Of a DNA stretch of 64,000 nt, positions 31,427 to 42,864 are shown piece after piece. The stretch comes from Ctenosaura bakeri (taxonomy: Eukaryota > Chordata > Lepidosauria > Squamata > Iguanidae). The notes beneath the pieces were generated by a model. The model was not told where the DNA came from. It saw only the letters and a list, made by a program, of their open reading frames with translations, and did no database searches. The translations under genes and the position numbers were made by a program. Within the stretch, counting starts at the first letter, position 1, and every line of letters starts with the position of its first letter. Location: positions 1-64,000 of the forward strand of contig CAOLHI010002148.1 of the NCBI GenBank assembly GCA_948474755.1. Reading direction: 5' to 3'.

Positions 31427-33139
31427 TAAGTCTTGGCTGGGTATAGAAATAATCTGATAATCAATTGGGGATGCAGCCCAAGAGCCAGCATCTAACATCA
31501 TATAAATCTCCTGTTTCTATAACAGGATATCCATTTCCTCTCCCTAGCCCATATCCAGAACATCTTCAGAGGGTCCCTCAACTCTGTGGAAGAGTTTTGT
31601 AGGCCTTGCATGTGAAGAGGAGTCTATTCAATCAGTGGGGTTCATTCCACTGTGGGACAAAGATGGCTTGATACAACTCAACAGCACTTGTAACAAATGA
31701 ATTGCAATAGTGCCACAATAAATAGTTTTCTACAATAAAACCTTTAATAAAATAGTTCTCCACAATAGTTTCCATGATTAATCATTATAGGAAATACTTT
31801 TAAGCTCTGCAAGTATATTGAAGCTTGAATTTACATCCTGGGATAATCTTGTACAACATCTGCTCTTTAAACAATGTAATGCTTCCCTTTGAAATATCCC
31901 GGTTTTCAATGAATATGGTAAGTTTCTCTCCTAGTCTCATCTGGAAAGAGTCTGGACAGCATCTGACATTTTGAAAGAAAGGATCATTACCATGAATGTA
32001 AGGTTCTTTCTTGTGACTGATTGACTGATTGATTGCTAGTAGATATATTTCTTGTCTGTTTCTGAAGAATTCCAAGGAAATCATTTCTTTGCTCACACAA
32101 TTCACTCTACAGTTGTACATGGATTTTGGGACTGAGTTCTGAAACACATAGAACAATTGAAGAGGCAAGCAATTTATGTATTCATAAATTAGACAAAAAT
32201 AACAAGATTAATACATTAATTAATCAGTAAAATATTGATCAGATGCTCTCTCGTACACATACATACTCAAGCATACAGTTCAAAGAAGTATACGAAAGCA
32301 TGAGAGTAAGCCTAAAATAGATCTTGGCCTTTATAGTTTGTTCTTTCTTCATTTCAGTTTATAAACCAGGTAGTAACATAGCAAAAACATAACCCTTTTA
32401 GGTAAACATGAGTAATTCCTTTGGGCATGGGAGCCAATTTTCCACCCTAAGAAGCCAAGGGGAGCTGCCGAAAAAATAAAACAAAACTGGAGGTGGTCAG
32501 CTGTTCACTTTTGGTTTTGAAACATAGGTATTTTTTATGATAAACAATACAATCCATCTATTTAAAAATGAATTGCTGTTCCTGAAGGCTCTCAGAAGAG
32601 GCAAGAGCTCTCCCCCCCCCCTCTATCTCAAGGTGCTTTGAGAGTACAGGGGAATCATAGGCCTCCACATATGAATCCGTGGCTACACTTTGCCCACCCC
32701 TGCTCTTGCTCTTAAGTCATATTAAGTGCTGATCCTCCATAGAAAACCACTTATGAGTGCTTACACTGGTGGTGGTAAACTTGATAAAAAGAGTTGTGCT
32801 TATCAAGGGTCGGTTCACATATATGTTTAAAGTCTGATTAAGCTGATCTTTCATTTGATTGTTAATCAGATGATTATTCAACACAAATCTGCAGTCAATC
32901 AGGTGAATGGTCTCCACCGAACAACAGCACATTTTAGCCAGTGCTATGAGACTTTCTTTGTGGTGACAAGCTGTGCCTGACTCTTTCTTATATGTAAAGT
33001 CATAGCTTGTTGTAGAAATGTTGGGTGTTTAATATGCAAGTGGCAATCAAACTTTATAGTGGATGAGGCATTTATGGGACTGGTTATATCCTTTGAGCTA
33101 AAGAGATATTTTCCAGAACTAGCACAGTATTGCAAGAAT
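31427..33139. other. Mostly unique sequence; one unexplained ORF
   Basis: Minus-strand frame 31800-32168 (122 codons, alternative start codon) lies outside any repeat I recognise. It has several cysteines and no low complexity but no domain I can name. 32840-32915 holds several TGATTNAT words. A poly(C) run is at 32613-32625. Confidence 0.3.
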
Positions 33140-33232
33140 TAGGCCGCCATCCTATGCCCGCTTCTGTTGAGTAAATTATTTAATTCAGCCTGCATCCTTC
33201 TGAACAGAAAGATAGTTGTATCCTTTACCAAT
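33140..33232. repeat. Possible 'CATCCTATGCCCG' repeat fragment
   Basis: GCCATCCTATGCCCGCTTCTGTTGAGTAAA... resembles the small palindromic repeat at 26563 and 43255, but it is badly decayed. Confidence 0.3.
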
Positions 33233-33279
33233 TGTGTGGGGGAAATTTTCTTCCAACATAACTGGCAGCACAAAACTAA

Positions 33280-33460
33280 GGCCATTTCCATACTAGGCTG
33301 TTATAGTGCTATTATTCCACTTTTAACATCCTATGGAATCCTGTGGTTTGCAGTTCAGGGAGGGGTGTTTAAGGCCCCTCCCTAAACTGCAAACCCCAGA
33401 ATTCCATAGGATGTTGAAAGTGGAATAATAGCACTATAACAGTCTAGCATGGAAATAGTC
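33280..33460. mobile_element. Palindromic MITE, GGCC family A (copy 7)
   Basis: 181 bp with GGCCATTTCCATAC at the left and CATGGAAATAGTC at the right (right terminal GGCC mutated). Flanked by TAA at 33277-33279 and 33461-33463. The right TAA is also the left flank of the next element. Confidence 0.85.
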
Positions 33461-33463
33461 TAA

Positions 33464-33964
33464 GGCTCTTTCCTCACGAGGAAGTTAAGACAGGCCAAAG
33501 TGTCCTGTCATGGAGGTTGTCCGCACCTTGGATCAGACTAGATTCAGACAATTTACCCTAGTTCCGCACCTAAGTCCGATCCAAAATGCCCCCAAGTGGT
33601 CCTCCAGCACGCTATGTGAAGACCAGAAAAAAACGGTCTTTCAATTTTCCGGAGCGCGCCATTTTGTTCCTGCTCAGTCATGCAGATGCGCAGTTTTGCA
33701 CCAATGCAAGCCTGTGATCAGCGGAGGGCGGGCTGTGGGCTTGGCCAGCTTTAGCGGTTGGTCCGGACCCACAAACAACTGGAAGCTGCCATTTTGTAAG
33801 CCTCACCAGTGCGGATCTAAAGACCTCACACTGCTCCGCATGGCCCTGGAACAAACAGAGGAGCCCTGTGGAAGGGCTTAAGGGAAAGTCTGTGTTGCTT
33901 CGAGCCAAGAAGAACCGGTAAGTAACGGCACAGAGCGATTCACTTGCTTCGTGTGGAAAGGGCC
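33464..33964 (+). mobile_element. GGCC-ended non-autonomous transposon, family B (copy 3)
   Basis: 501 bp from GGCTCTTTCCTCACG to CGTGTGGAAAGGGCC, flanked by TAA at 33461-33463 and 33965-33967. It is the same family and orientation as 20468-20923 (TGTCCGCACCTTGGATC, CAAGTGGTCCTCCAGC, GAACCGGTAAGTAACGG). Directly abuts copy 7 of family A with one TAA between. The 112-123 codon frames lie inside it. Confidence 0.8.
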
Positions 33965-35224
33965 TAAGTGTTGCAATATACATTCTGATGAAATATACTG
34001 GAGCCGTTTCCTCCAAAATAGAGTTAAGATCTTTTAGAAATTAAAATGAACTTCTTCAAAGGACAATCCATTAAACAGCTACTCAGTAGAAAGCCTTATT
34101 CCCAAGCCAGTGACTACAGAATTGCAACTGTAATGATAATGGACAAAATCAAAGGTTGATTTGCATTGGATTACGTTTCTCCCACCAGAAATAAGATCCT
34201 TTCTCTCTCTTGTAGCTCTCTACTCCCCAATGCACTCTAAAAAATATTTCTTTTCCAGAGGACTAGAAAATCTTTTGCAGGCTTTCTAGTGGCACAGAGA
34301 GCTACAGTAGTAGTGGAAAGAGAAGAAAATCCCATTTCTGTTGGTACTAGTATGAAAGTATGCCACAGGCGTTTGGACAGTATTTTGATGAAATATCTAC
34401 TACAAAATATTCACAGATTTACAATAACAAGTCCCCTCCCAAAAAACCCAATAACCCCAAAATAACAACAAAATGTCCATAATACTTCAGGTAATATTAA
34501 CTTTGGTTTTCCAAACCATCTTTTTCCCTTTAATAAATCTATATTGTCAAGCAATGCTTCAGTTATAAGTCAGATCTGCCAATATAGTATACAAAGTAAC
34601 ATAGCCAGAGTAGTTCAGTTTGTTAAATTCTCTGGTTTCATAGCGTTTTCTTTAAATTCAATCCTTAACAAGTCAGCCTTTGTGCATTACTGATTGTGAA
34701 CTCTCTCACTTTGTCCTGCAGAAGTTTTCCAGCATTTTTTTAAAAAAATGAAAGGCCAACAAAAGGTCAAATGTATGAAATTGTCCTCTCCTCTTTGAAG
34801 CTGAGTAAGCTCAACCACAAAATAAACCGCTGTAAAAAAAAATAAATTATGGTAAATGAATACCTTTGCATACATGGTTATCTAGAGGGCATTGTCTTGT
34901 CACACAACAACCAATTGATTTCAACCACAGTATTAAAATATTAGCCTAAGGGAATGGTTATTATTCTTCATAACTGAAATATGTCCTCTTAAAAAAAAAG
35001 AAGAAAGAATTGAAGCAGATACAACATATGCAAATACATTCAGAGAAAATAGTTACAGATTGCATCACAATTAACATATGCAAATTGTCATTCCCAGTAC
35101 ACAGGCCTAAGCACAGTTACTAGTCCCAACTAGAGTAGATCTATGGAATCAGTCTAATTACTATTCAAGAATTGGTTCAGTGTGTTTGCTCTAGTTGGAT
35201 TTAGGGCCTCTGAATTCTCATTCT
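33965..35224. other. Unique sequence, no feature recognised
   Basis: AT-rich, several A and T homopolymer runs (34736, 34837, 34990). No repeat family or exon recognised. Confidence 0.4.
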
Positions 35225-35325
35225 CATTCATATGGCCGAGATGTATTGGGCTACAACATCTAATGTAGGATTATGGGACTGGTTATCCAAAGTAGCTGGA
35301 GGGCATCAAGTTGAGGAAGGCTGAC
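35225..35325. repeat. Foldback repeat, 'GTTGGACTRCAACTCCCA' type, decayed
   Basis: GTATTGGGCTACAACATCTA...GGATTATGGGACT, then AGCTGGAGGGCATCAAGTTG...GCTGACC. Recognisable order, poor arms. Confidence 0.4.
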
Positions 35326-35549
35326 CTATGCCGTAGAATACAAAAATATGCTATTGTTATTTTCCTCATAATTTCACAATCATACCTCTGGGGAAATGGG
35401 TAAGAAACCTGCCCTGGATAGAGTTGCACACCCCCTGAAAGAGTAGGTGTATACCTTGTGAGTACTCCTAGATCTGTCTCTGTTACTGAATGGAGTCCAT
35501 GGTTTGAAGTGTTCAGCACCAGATCCGAGTGGTTGGGCACTTACAGCCT

Positions 35550-35701
35550 TTCCTGGATTTCTGGGGTTTGTAGCTTACTGAGGCCAAAGAGCTCTCTGGC
35601 TAAGAATTCTAAATGCCCCTCCTTGAACTGCAAACCACAGGATTCCATAGGATGTTGAAAGTGGAATAACAGCACTATAACAGTGTATTGCAGAAATGGC
35701 C
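35550..35701. mobile_element. MITE, GGCC family A (copy 8, left end lost)
   Basis: Starts within the left arm (GGATTTCTGGGGTTTGTAG), keeps the GAGCTCTCTGG centre, and has a complete right arm ending GTATTGCAGAAATGGCC. The left terminus is missing. Confidence 0.8.
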
Positions 35702-35737
35702 TGTGTTTCACTAGTAGGCGCAATGTATCATTCAGGG

Positions 35738-35872
35738 ACACAGGAGAGGCCCTTCTCTTCTATGGGACCCCATTTATGAAATGCCTTCTCCCTTGAGGCC
35801 TGGTTAGCACTAGCGCTGGTCTCTTTTAGGTGCAAAGTAAAACCTGAGTTTTTAGGAAATCCTCTGGACTCA
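35738..35872 (+). mobile_element. L2-type LINE 3' fragment, cut by a MITE
   Basis: AGGAGAGGCCCTTCTCTTCT, then ATGAAATGCCTTCTCCC, then GGTGCAAAGTAAAACCTGAG. It matches the end of L2 ORF2. It stops exactly where family B copy 4 begins and I do not see it resume after 36240. Confidence 0.55.
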
Positions 35873-36237
35873 GGCCATTTCCGCACATGGCGATGGAATC
35901 GCCCTGGTCCAGTACTTACCAGACTTCTTGGCTCGACGCTCGGGTCCAGGCTGCTCTGGAGTAGTGCGTGGCCACCGCTCCGCACTGCTCCGGGGATGAA
36001 AATGGTGGTTTCCACCAACCGCTGAAGCTCGCCAGCCTAAAGCCTGCCCCAGGCAGATCTGCAGGCTCTTAAAAAAAAGGTTTTTGAAAAGCATGCTACA
36101 TGATCACTTTGGGTCGTTCTGGAGTGGACTGAGGTGCGGAACTACGTAAAGTAGTCCGACCCAGTCCGCTCCCAGGTGCAGACGTCCTCTCTGGAGGATG
36201 CTCTGCACTGGTTTTTTAAGCCCACGTGGAAATGGCC
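35873..36237 (-). mobile_element. GGCC-ended non-autonomous transposon, family B (copy 4)
   Basis: 365 bp from GGCCATTTCCGCACATGG to CACGTGGAAATGGCC, flanked by TCA at 35870-35872 and 36238-36240. Inverted relative to 20468 and 33464: CAGTACTTACCAG near the left, GGTGCAGACGTCCTC near the right. Shorter through internal deletion. The 74- and 96-codon frames inside are not genes. Confidence 0.8.
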
Positions 36238-38418
36238 TCACTTAAGGGCAGCAAATTATCAGGAAAACAAAGAAGTGCTTGTGGGACTTTTTTTTGTCTC
36301 AGCCTCCAAAGTAATTTGACCCATCATGGGTATTTTGTACCCTTGCAGAGATCAGAGGCTGCCATGCTCCAAACAAGCAACATGTCTTGTGCCAGGCCTA
36401 TCTGACATATTCTAACCTGCTAACATGAGAACTAAAAATTCTCATTCTACAAATAGCAAGGCCATGCACACTCAGCATAAAGGAAGGTGTGGGAGGAAAA
36501 GGAACAAATGAAAGAAAAATAAGGAGACTGTTGGTGAGATAGAAGGACCAACAGCTCAAATTGCTCAATTAAGAACAGGATGTGACTTAAAACCTCTGTG
36601 GAATAGTATTGGTTTAGTTTGGGAAAAAAATGAGAAGAAAAAAAGAGAAGAAAAGAAAGAACAAAGGGGAGAAGGGATATGAACATAGGCTAGGCATATA
36701 TAGTAATGCAAGCTCACCATGGCTGGAACCCTGTTGGTTAATCCAAATTGTAATAAACATATTGAATAATTGCTGAACAGTGGCTTAATACATAGGTAAA
36801 TCCAGTTGTTTCAGTGGCTGTACTATAGTTGGGGATAACAATAGGATTTAGGTTCACATTTCCAAAAATGCATTTTCTTGAAGTTACCATTCACATGTTA
36901 CTGAAACAATAAGATCTTCTGAACGTTGAATGATAGATGATGAGCCCTGACATTTAAATCTTTCTTGAACAGTAAAATCCCACAGGATCCAGCCACATTG
37001 ACCCTCAATGAGGGTACACAGAATTGTTTTGTCACTGATAGAAAATGAATATCATTTTTAAATTTTCTGATTATTATTGTAAATAACATAGCTCACATTT
37101 TATGTATGTTTCATACCTTTAAAGCAGGAATGTTTATAAAGAGTAATCTTGGTTACACTAATGTTGGGGCTATTCACCTTAAAATACACATGGAAGAAAC
37201 ATAGTGGTAATTCCATTTTTTCCAGTTACAGTCACTTATTTGCCCCCACAACTCATGTGCTATCAGTTTCACTGCTAGTTTCTCAATTTTTCACCTTCCC
37301 TTCCCTCTTTCCCTTTCCCTTCCCTCACCTTTGCCATACTTTCCTCCTTTGCTTCCTGTACTCCATCACTTTGCCTCTCGCCATCCCTTCTATCCTTCTT
37401 TGCTCTTTCCCCTTACTTAGTGCCACCACAACTCCCTTCCTTTGCTGCACCTCCTACCCTCTCTCCCTTCCCCTCCACTTGCTTCACCTAGCACTTATGA
37501 AGGCAGTGGTGCCACCATCACTGGATGACAAGGAACAGAGAAATAAAGAAAGATGAGGGAGGTGGTAGTAGAGACAGGGGGAAGGCAAGGTGATGTGGTG
37601 GCAAAAATAATCCAGATGCCACTTTTGTTCCCATATCAGGCACTAGGAGAACTGTCACTCATAAAATGGATCTTGGTTATTTTTTTCTGATCATCTAGTA
37701 AAATACAAAATATTGCTATATCAATTAAATTAATAAAAAGAACAGATTCTATGGAACTTTATATTTTAATCATTGAATTGCAGCTCTTACCTTGTTTCGT
37801 TGCATCATTCTTTCTTCATTCCAATGGCCACCTTTTGCTTTCTGTCCAGTCGTTGCAAGGAACTTGGCAAAACAAAGTTCAACTAGACTTTCTTCTACAA
37901 TAGACATTCCTGCAGAATTGTATCACTGCCATACCACAGGCTAGAATTGAGAGAAGGTGAGTCACAAATGTCTATCATAGGTGTGGGCTTCACACATGGA
38001 CTAGACACACCCAAAGGTACAGGGCAAGTTTGTTTCTTGAAAAACAATAGCATATTGCATATTTTACTCTAAAATTCCATATCTATAAGGATGATTGACT
38101 TGCTTTTTTTAATGAGTGACTTGATTTTTTTTTTTAAAAAAAAAAGGATGAGTGACTCTCTTTAAAAAATGGAATTATGGTCCAAATGGGCACTGGGTCA
38201 CTCACTTAGAAACCAAATGAATGCTGGCTGAGTAGGTGGTATGGCAACCCTAACATGTAACAAGATATGCCCCAAGCTGTAGCTACAATGTGCAAATAAA
38301 TTCCAAAATTTGCAACCTTCTTCATAAACAGCAGATACAAAATTTCATTTTAAAAGAGTTAAGGTAAGACAGTGTGAAAGAAACAGATTTGTCCATCCTT
38401 AGTTCTCTGTAATACATA
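36238..38418. other. Unique sequence with a polypyrimidine tract
   Basis: 36500-36680 is purine-rich and 37283-37490 is strongly pyrimidine-rich on the + strand (TTCCCTTCCCTC-type runs), which accounts for the 135-codon + frame. A/T homopolymers lie at 38105-38145. No exon or repeat family recognised. Confidence 0.45.
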
Positions 38419-39314
38419 GGTCCTTTTTGCACAATACTTTAATTGTGTGGTGTTCTGTTGTCATTGCAGGATTGCCAATTGCGGATTGGGCCCGGTATGC
38501 AGCCTCTTTTTTTTCTGCAAGCACCTGGGCATTCGCAGGACAGCACTTGCATTGCACCTGGTGCATGTTCCACAGCTCCGCTTCCTTGGCCACTCCCAGG
38601 TCCCACCCCACCACTCCTGATTGGTCTATTTTTTAAAAATTTTTTGCCAGCAGCCATGCTAACATTAGCACAATAGATAGTGGTAACGGTTTATTGTGTC
38701 CACTCTAAAGGACATTTAGCAATAGAACTTCGGCTTTCTCTAAACTGGAAAGGTAATCCTTGTGATAGCTCCTAACCATTTCCTTTGTGGAACTAGGCCA
38801 CCTGACACCCATGAGCGCCTGCTGGTAGATGCTACTGTGCTAATGGTGATGTCAACTTAAAAAAAACACTTTTGAAATTCAGTCAGACCCTGGGGGCTGG
38901 TGTTGTCATGGGAGTCGGCAGTGATGTCACCCCCAGAGTGGCTTTTCTGGCCAACGTCTCCTCACTTGTTTGCTGGATTTCAAAATGATGGCAGCGGCCG
39001 GGCTGTTGCTCTGCGGAGCTTCTTCTGGGAATTGCTGAGAGAGGGACAGGCAGGGACTGCCCACATCCCGCCCACTCCTGGGTTGTTTATGGAAGGACAC
39101 TGGATAGAGGCTCTGCATTGAGCCTATCTATTGCAATTGCTGCGGGAAAGGGCAGTTAGTTTTGGGTCTTCCCTGAAAATGAAAAACAGCAGGATTACCA
39201 CTGCCTGCAACTAGGATAGCACCTGATTGGTGACAACATCATGCGGTAAGGTGGCTCCCAAAGAGGGAGCAAAGTGTGGCTGATGTGGATTTAAGACGCC
39301 ATGCAAAAAGGGCC
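38419..39314. mobile_element. GGCC-ended non-autonomous transposon, family E
   Basis: 896 bp from GGTCCTTTTTGCACAAT to CCATGCAAAAAGGGCC. The ends are inverted over about 12-14 bp with a GGCC core (left mutated to GGTC). Flanks ATA and TTA differ by one base. The interior is unlike the other families, GC-rich in patches, and carries only short chance frames (63-77 codons). It could be two elements in one; the internal A run at 38860 has no clear boundary. Confidence 0.6.
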
Positions 39315-39654
39315 TTAGATTACTCTGAAGGCCAATCACTCTTCTGTTCCCCCCATCCGCTTTTTAAAATATATAGTTTAGGAAACATCCTTGTTCTTCT
39401 GCATATATTATACAGGGTCTAGTGTCTTTATTAGGCCCTATGTTAAATATGCCTAACAACATGGTCTTTGGATTTTGTGGGAAACTATACCCTCACTGAT
39501 TATTGATAGTACTGAGACTGGGAATTTCTAAATTTTTCTATGTTCCCTACAAATATGATCCAAGAAAATGCAGTAAAAAGATGTTTCTCACTCATTCATG
39601 TAGCATGAAACACCACTGGTAAATAAGAATTGTAAAGATTATCTTTCAAACTTA

Positions 39655-40206
39655 GGCCCTTTTCACATTAAGGCTTCTCGCGTGAGCGGGGGAGGGTGGC
39701 TCGCGCAAGAAGCCTTCTCCGGGAGGCTGCCGCTTCCCCCTCCTTCCTTCCGCAGGCGAAGGAACGAGGGGGAAGCGGCAGCAACGCGCGAGCTGCCCTC
39801 CCCCCGGGCGAATCAGGAGCCTGTCGCGTCTGCCCCCCGCGCGCGCGAGAAAGGAGCCTGTCGTGTCCGTCCCCCCGCGCGCGCGAAGCAGGAGGTGTCG
39901 CGTCCGTTGCGCTAGCGCCCCGCCCCGCCCCGCCCCACCCCTTCCTTCCGCAGGGGAGGAGGAAAGGAAGCGCAACCCAGCCGCCTCCCCGACGCTCCGC
40001 ACAAGAGGTAAGTGCGCGCGGGCGCTAGGAGCGTTGCGTGAGCACGGGTGATTTTCGCTTTGAGGCAAAAATCAAAAAACCCGCGATCGCAACGCTTCAG
40101 CCCCGTGAGCCCGGCGGAAGTGGGAGTGCGTCGTGCAGAGCGACGCTCCCACTCCCGCGAGGCTCACGGGGCTGTCGCGCGACAGAAAGCCCGTGCGAAA
40201 AGGGCC
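39655..40206. mobile_element. GGCC-ended transposon, family C, CpG-rich
   Basis: 552 bp from GGCCCTTTTCACAT to GCGAAAAGGGCC, flanks TTA and ATA. The interior is extremely GC- and CpG-rich (runs such as CCCCGCGCGCGCGA, CCCCGCCCCGCCCC) and would score as a CpG island. Opposite-strand open frames of 60-138 codons run through it, arginine-, alanine- and proline-rich, typical of GC-rich non-coding DNA. A GAGGTAAGTGCGCG line near 40010 resembles GGTAAGTA lines at the same relative place in family B. Confidence 0.75.
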
Positions 40207-40306
40207 ATAGTATATGGTCTGTGCAATCCATATTTATGGTACTTATCTGCTTTACTATATACTGAAGTCAAGGAAACTGGAAAAATGGCAGCACTGTTTG
40301 ACTTTA

Positions 40307-40491
40307 GGGCCTTTCCACACTACACTGTTACAGTGCTGTTATTCCACTTTCAACATCCTGTGGAATTCTGGGGTTTGTAGTTTACTAAGGCCAAAGAGCT
40401 CTCTGGGTGAGAATTCTAAATAAACCCCAGGATTCCACAGGATGTTGAAAGTGGAGTAATAGCACTGTAACAATGTAGTGTAGAAAGGCCC
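40307..40491. mobile_element. Palindromic MITE, GGCC family A (copy 9)
   Basis: 185 bp, GGGCCTTTCCACACTACAC to GTGTAGAAAGGCCC. Flanked by an exact TTA duplication (40304-40306 and 40492-40494). Only 100 bp from the end of the family C element. Confidence 0.9.
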
Positions 40492-41239
40492 TTAGTTTAG
40501 CAACTAGCAGCTTATAGGATATATGTCCATGACTGAACCAATTTGTAAAATACAGTATTTCTCCCCAGATGGAAGTATTAATCATCCCATAAACCTCTGC
40601 TTCTGCAAATTCATTCATCAATATTAGTATTGCTAGGTTTTCAATACAGCAGTAATGGACAGTTGAATTTCATGACATAGAGAGTTGACAATCAGGAAGT
40701 AGCTATTAATAAGTTTGTGTTCAACCTAAACGGGAAATGAAGATATTAATTTCAGTTCATTCGGGCATCTGTTTCTCTGTAAAATTAATGTTTCATAAAT
40801 TACACGGTAGGCACATTTCTATTTTAATGAAGGGACTATACCCCCCCAATGGTGTTTTTGTTTTGTTTTGCATCTTATTCAGTCTATATAAAAGGAAAGC
40901 TTTCCAGCCACCAAAGAGGGGACATCCCTTATAATTAGAGACACCTGGCAACTCTAATGGACATAGATGTACTTGGTGAAAAACTCAGAGCTATTTTTGG
41001 GAATAGCTTATTCCAGGCCTTTAACAGTGTCCTTGTACATGACAGAATAGATGTCTACAAGGAGTTCATACTCTCTTACTGGACATCATCACTGTTGATG
41101 TACTCAACTGCAGTGGTAGGAAGGCAGGCTCAAGTAGCACTTCAGTTTCCTTTTGGCTTATTAATTTCAATTATATAAAATATATAGGTCCACAAGAATT
41201 TGAAGAGTGTTTTTTTTTTAAGTAGTTCCTACCCATTGA
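40492..41239. other. Unique sequence, no feature recognised
   Basis: Two + frames of 65 and 73 codons (40737-40934, 40957-41178) have no domain. Confidence 0.4.
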
Positions 41240-41570
41240 TTCAGGGGCCTGTGCAATGCTCTCCTCAGAGAGACCCACTTGGCACCCTCACTGATAGAAT
41301 TTAGATGTCAGGCTAGTGCTTTCCTCTTCTGGCAGTCATTCAACCTTTTGTTTTCAAGTTAGTTATTTTTGGTTTCATTTTACTATTTAAACTTTATTGC
41401 TGGCTTATAACATTCCAATATTTTAATACTTTATTTCAGTCAGTTTCTTTGCTTTATTGAGAAAATTGGGGTTGTGTCAATTGTTCTTCTTTTTATGTTT
41501 GTTAACCACCATGAGGGTGTTGTCAATGGGCCAGGATATAAATAGTTAGATAAAGTAAATCAATATACTA
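41240..41570 (+). mobile_element. L2-type LINE 3' end, decayed
   Basis: CAGGCTAGTGCTTTCCTCTTC, a long T-rich 3' UTR, and the terminal line AACCACCATGAGGGTG...GGGCCAGGATATAAATAG, matching the usual L2 end (AAACCGCCCTGAG ... GGCGGTATATAAAT). Confidence 0.55.
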
Positions 41571-42472
41571 ATGATCAATGATTAAAGGATCTGGGAAAGG
41601 CAGCACACCCACTGTTTCCTAGACAAAAAAAAGATTAAAAAGTATTTCTCTTTGTCCTCAAAGAGAAGCATAACCTGTTCTTCCTGTTGTCGTTTCTTAT
41701 TACATCGTGCAATTGTCTCCTGTATTTTAGCCCAGGCTGAACTTTCAGTATACAGCTCATTGTATAATGGATTTAAAAAAAAACATAATATTTTTGCCTA
41801 GAAGAGAAAAATAAATAGCAAGGGAACTTTTGCACATGTCAACAGAACTGAGTGAAGCAATCCATGTAGGCAGCAGTGGAAACAGTGAGAAAGTGAGTAT
41901 CTGTACATAACTTGGTAATAATATCATCACTGTCTAGACAACTAAACAATTAGTATCCAGACATACCAAAGCCTTCTTTAAGACTCTAACGGCTTCTCCT
42001 TTCTTTTCTTTTTTAAAACATCCATGGGGAAGAAAGCCACAATTCACCATTCGCAAGCATTCTGAGATTAATTTTGCTTCAAATTTACTTTCTATAAATG
42101 GCTTTAGGGAGCGGGTGTGCATGTTTGGAAAATTGCAAATGATGGAGAACTTCCTGTGGAAGCATCTGTTTTCTTGTCTCTATGTACAAAGGTTGCTAGG
42201 ATGAAATGTTTGATAGAGCAGTTCTTGTGGGCTTCTCCCTCTCCTTCCATTAGCTTTGAAGAGCTTAAAGATAGAGCTGTAGCAAAATGAAGGAACATAC
42301 ACTTTATGTGGAAAGCTTTAGGTCCCCTATTGTTTTTCCTCACTCTCTTCCTAGGTCTAAAAATCTTTCCCCTAATACTGTGCTACCAGCATCATAAATG
42401 ATAATACCATTTTGTACAAGAACCTGGGCTCTCCTTGACTTCCCTTCTTTTATTGCTGTTTATACCCTGATT
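41571..42472. other. Unique sequence, no feature recognised
   Basis: No repeat or exon identified; 41690-41790 is repeat-free with a balanced composition but has no motif that supports a call. Confidence 0.4.
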
Positions 42473-42721
42473 GAGAGCCAGCATGGTATAGTGTTTTGGG
42501 TGTTGGACTTGGACTGTGGAGATCAAGATTCAAATCCCTGCTTGGCTATGGAAACCCAGTGGGTGACCTTGGGCAAGTTACACTCTCTCAGCCTCAAAGG
42601 CAGGCAAAAACCAAATCCCCACTTAACAAATCTTGCCAAGAACACCTTGTGATAGGTTCGCCTTAGGGTCACCTTAAGTTGGAAATGATCTGAAGGCACA
42701 TACCAACAACGTAAACAACAC
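42473..42721 (+). mobile_element. Sauria SINE, full length
   Basis: A tRNA-derived head with A box TGGTATAGTG at 42484-42493 and B box GATTCAAATCCC at 42527-42538. The central domain has GGGTGACCTTGGGCAAGTTA. The tail CTTAGGGTCACCTTAAG... TGATCTGAAGGCACAT then CAACAA repeats is like the Bov-B LINE 3' end. This is the squamate Sauria SINE, transcribed by RNA polymerase III and mobilised by a Bov-B-type LINE. The 84-codon frame is incidental. Confidence 0.9.
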
Positions 42722-42864
42722 AATCCTTAATATCTGGCTATGAATATTTTGTTATCCTTTTTTTGTTTTATTTATATCTTTCTCCCAAGGCTGAGATTAA
42801 AAGCCCAGTGGCCCTCTGATTCAAGACAAAGTTAAAAGGATTAGGTCAGGGTAGGAATTATGCA

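Noticed and set aside
37149..37556. 135-codon + ORF rich in Pro, Leu, Ser, Phe
   Set aside because: Produced by a polypyrimidine tract, which rarely contains stop codons.
39652..40068. 138-codon minus ORF and several + ORFs as genes under a CpG island
   Set aside because: They lie inside a GGCC-ended transposon, overlap on both strands, and have the Arg/Pro/Ala composition of GC-rich non-coding DNA.
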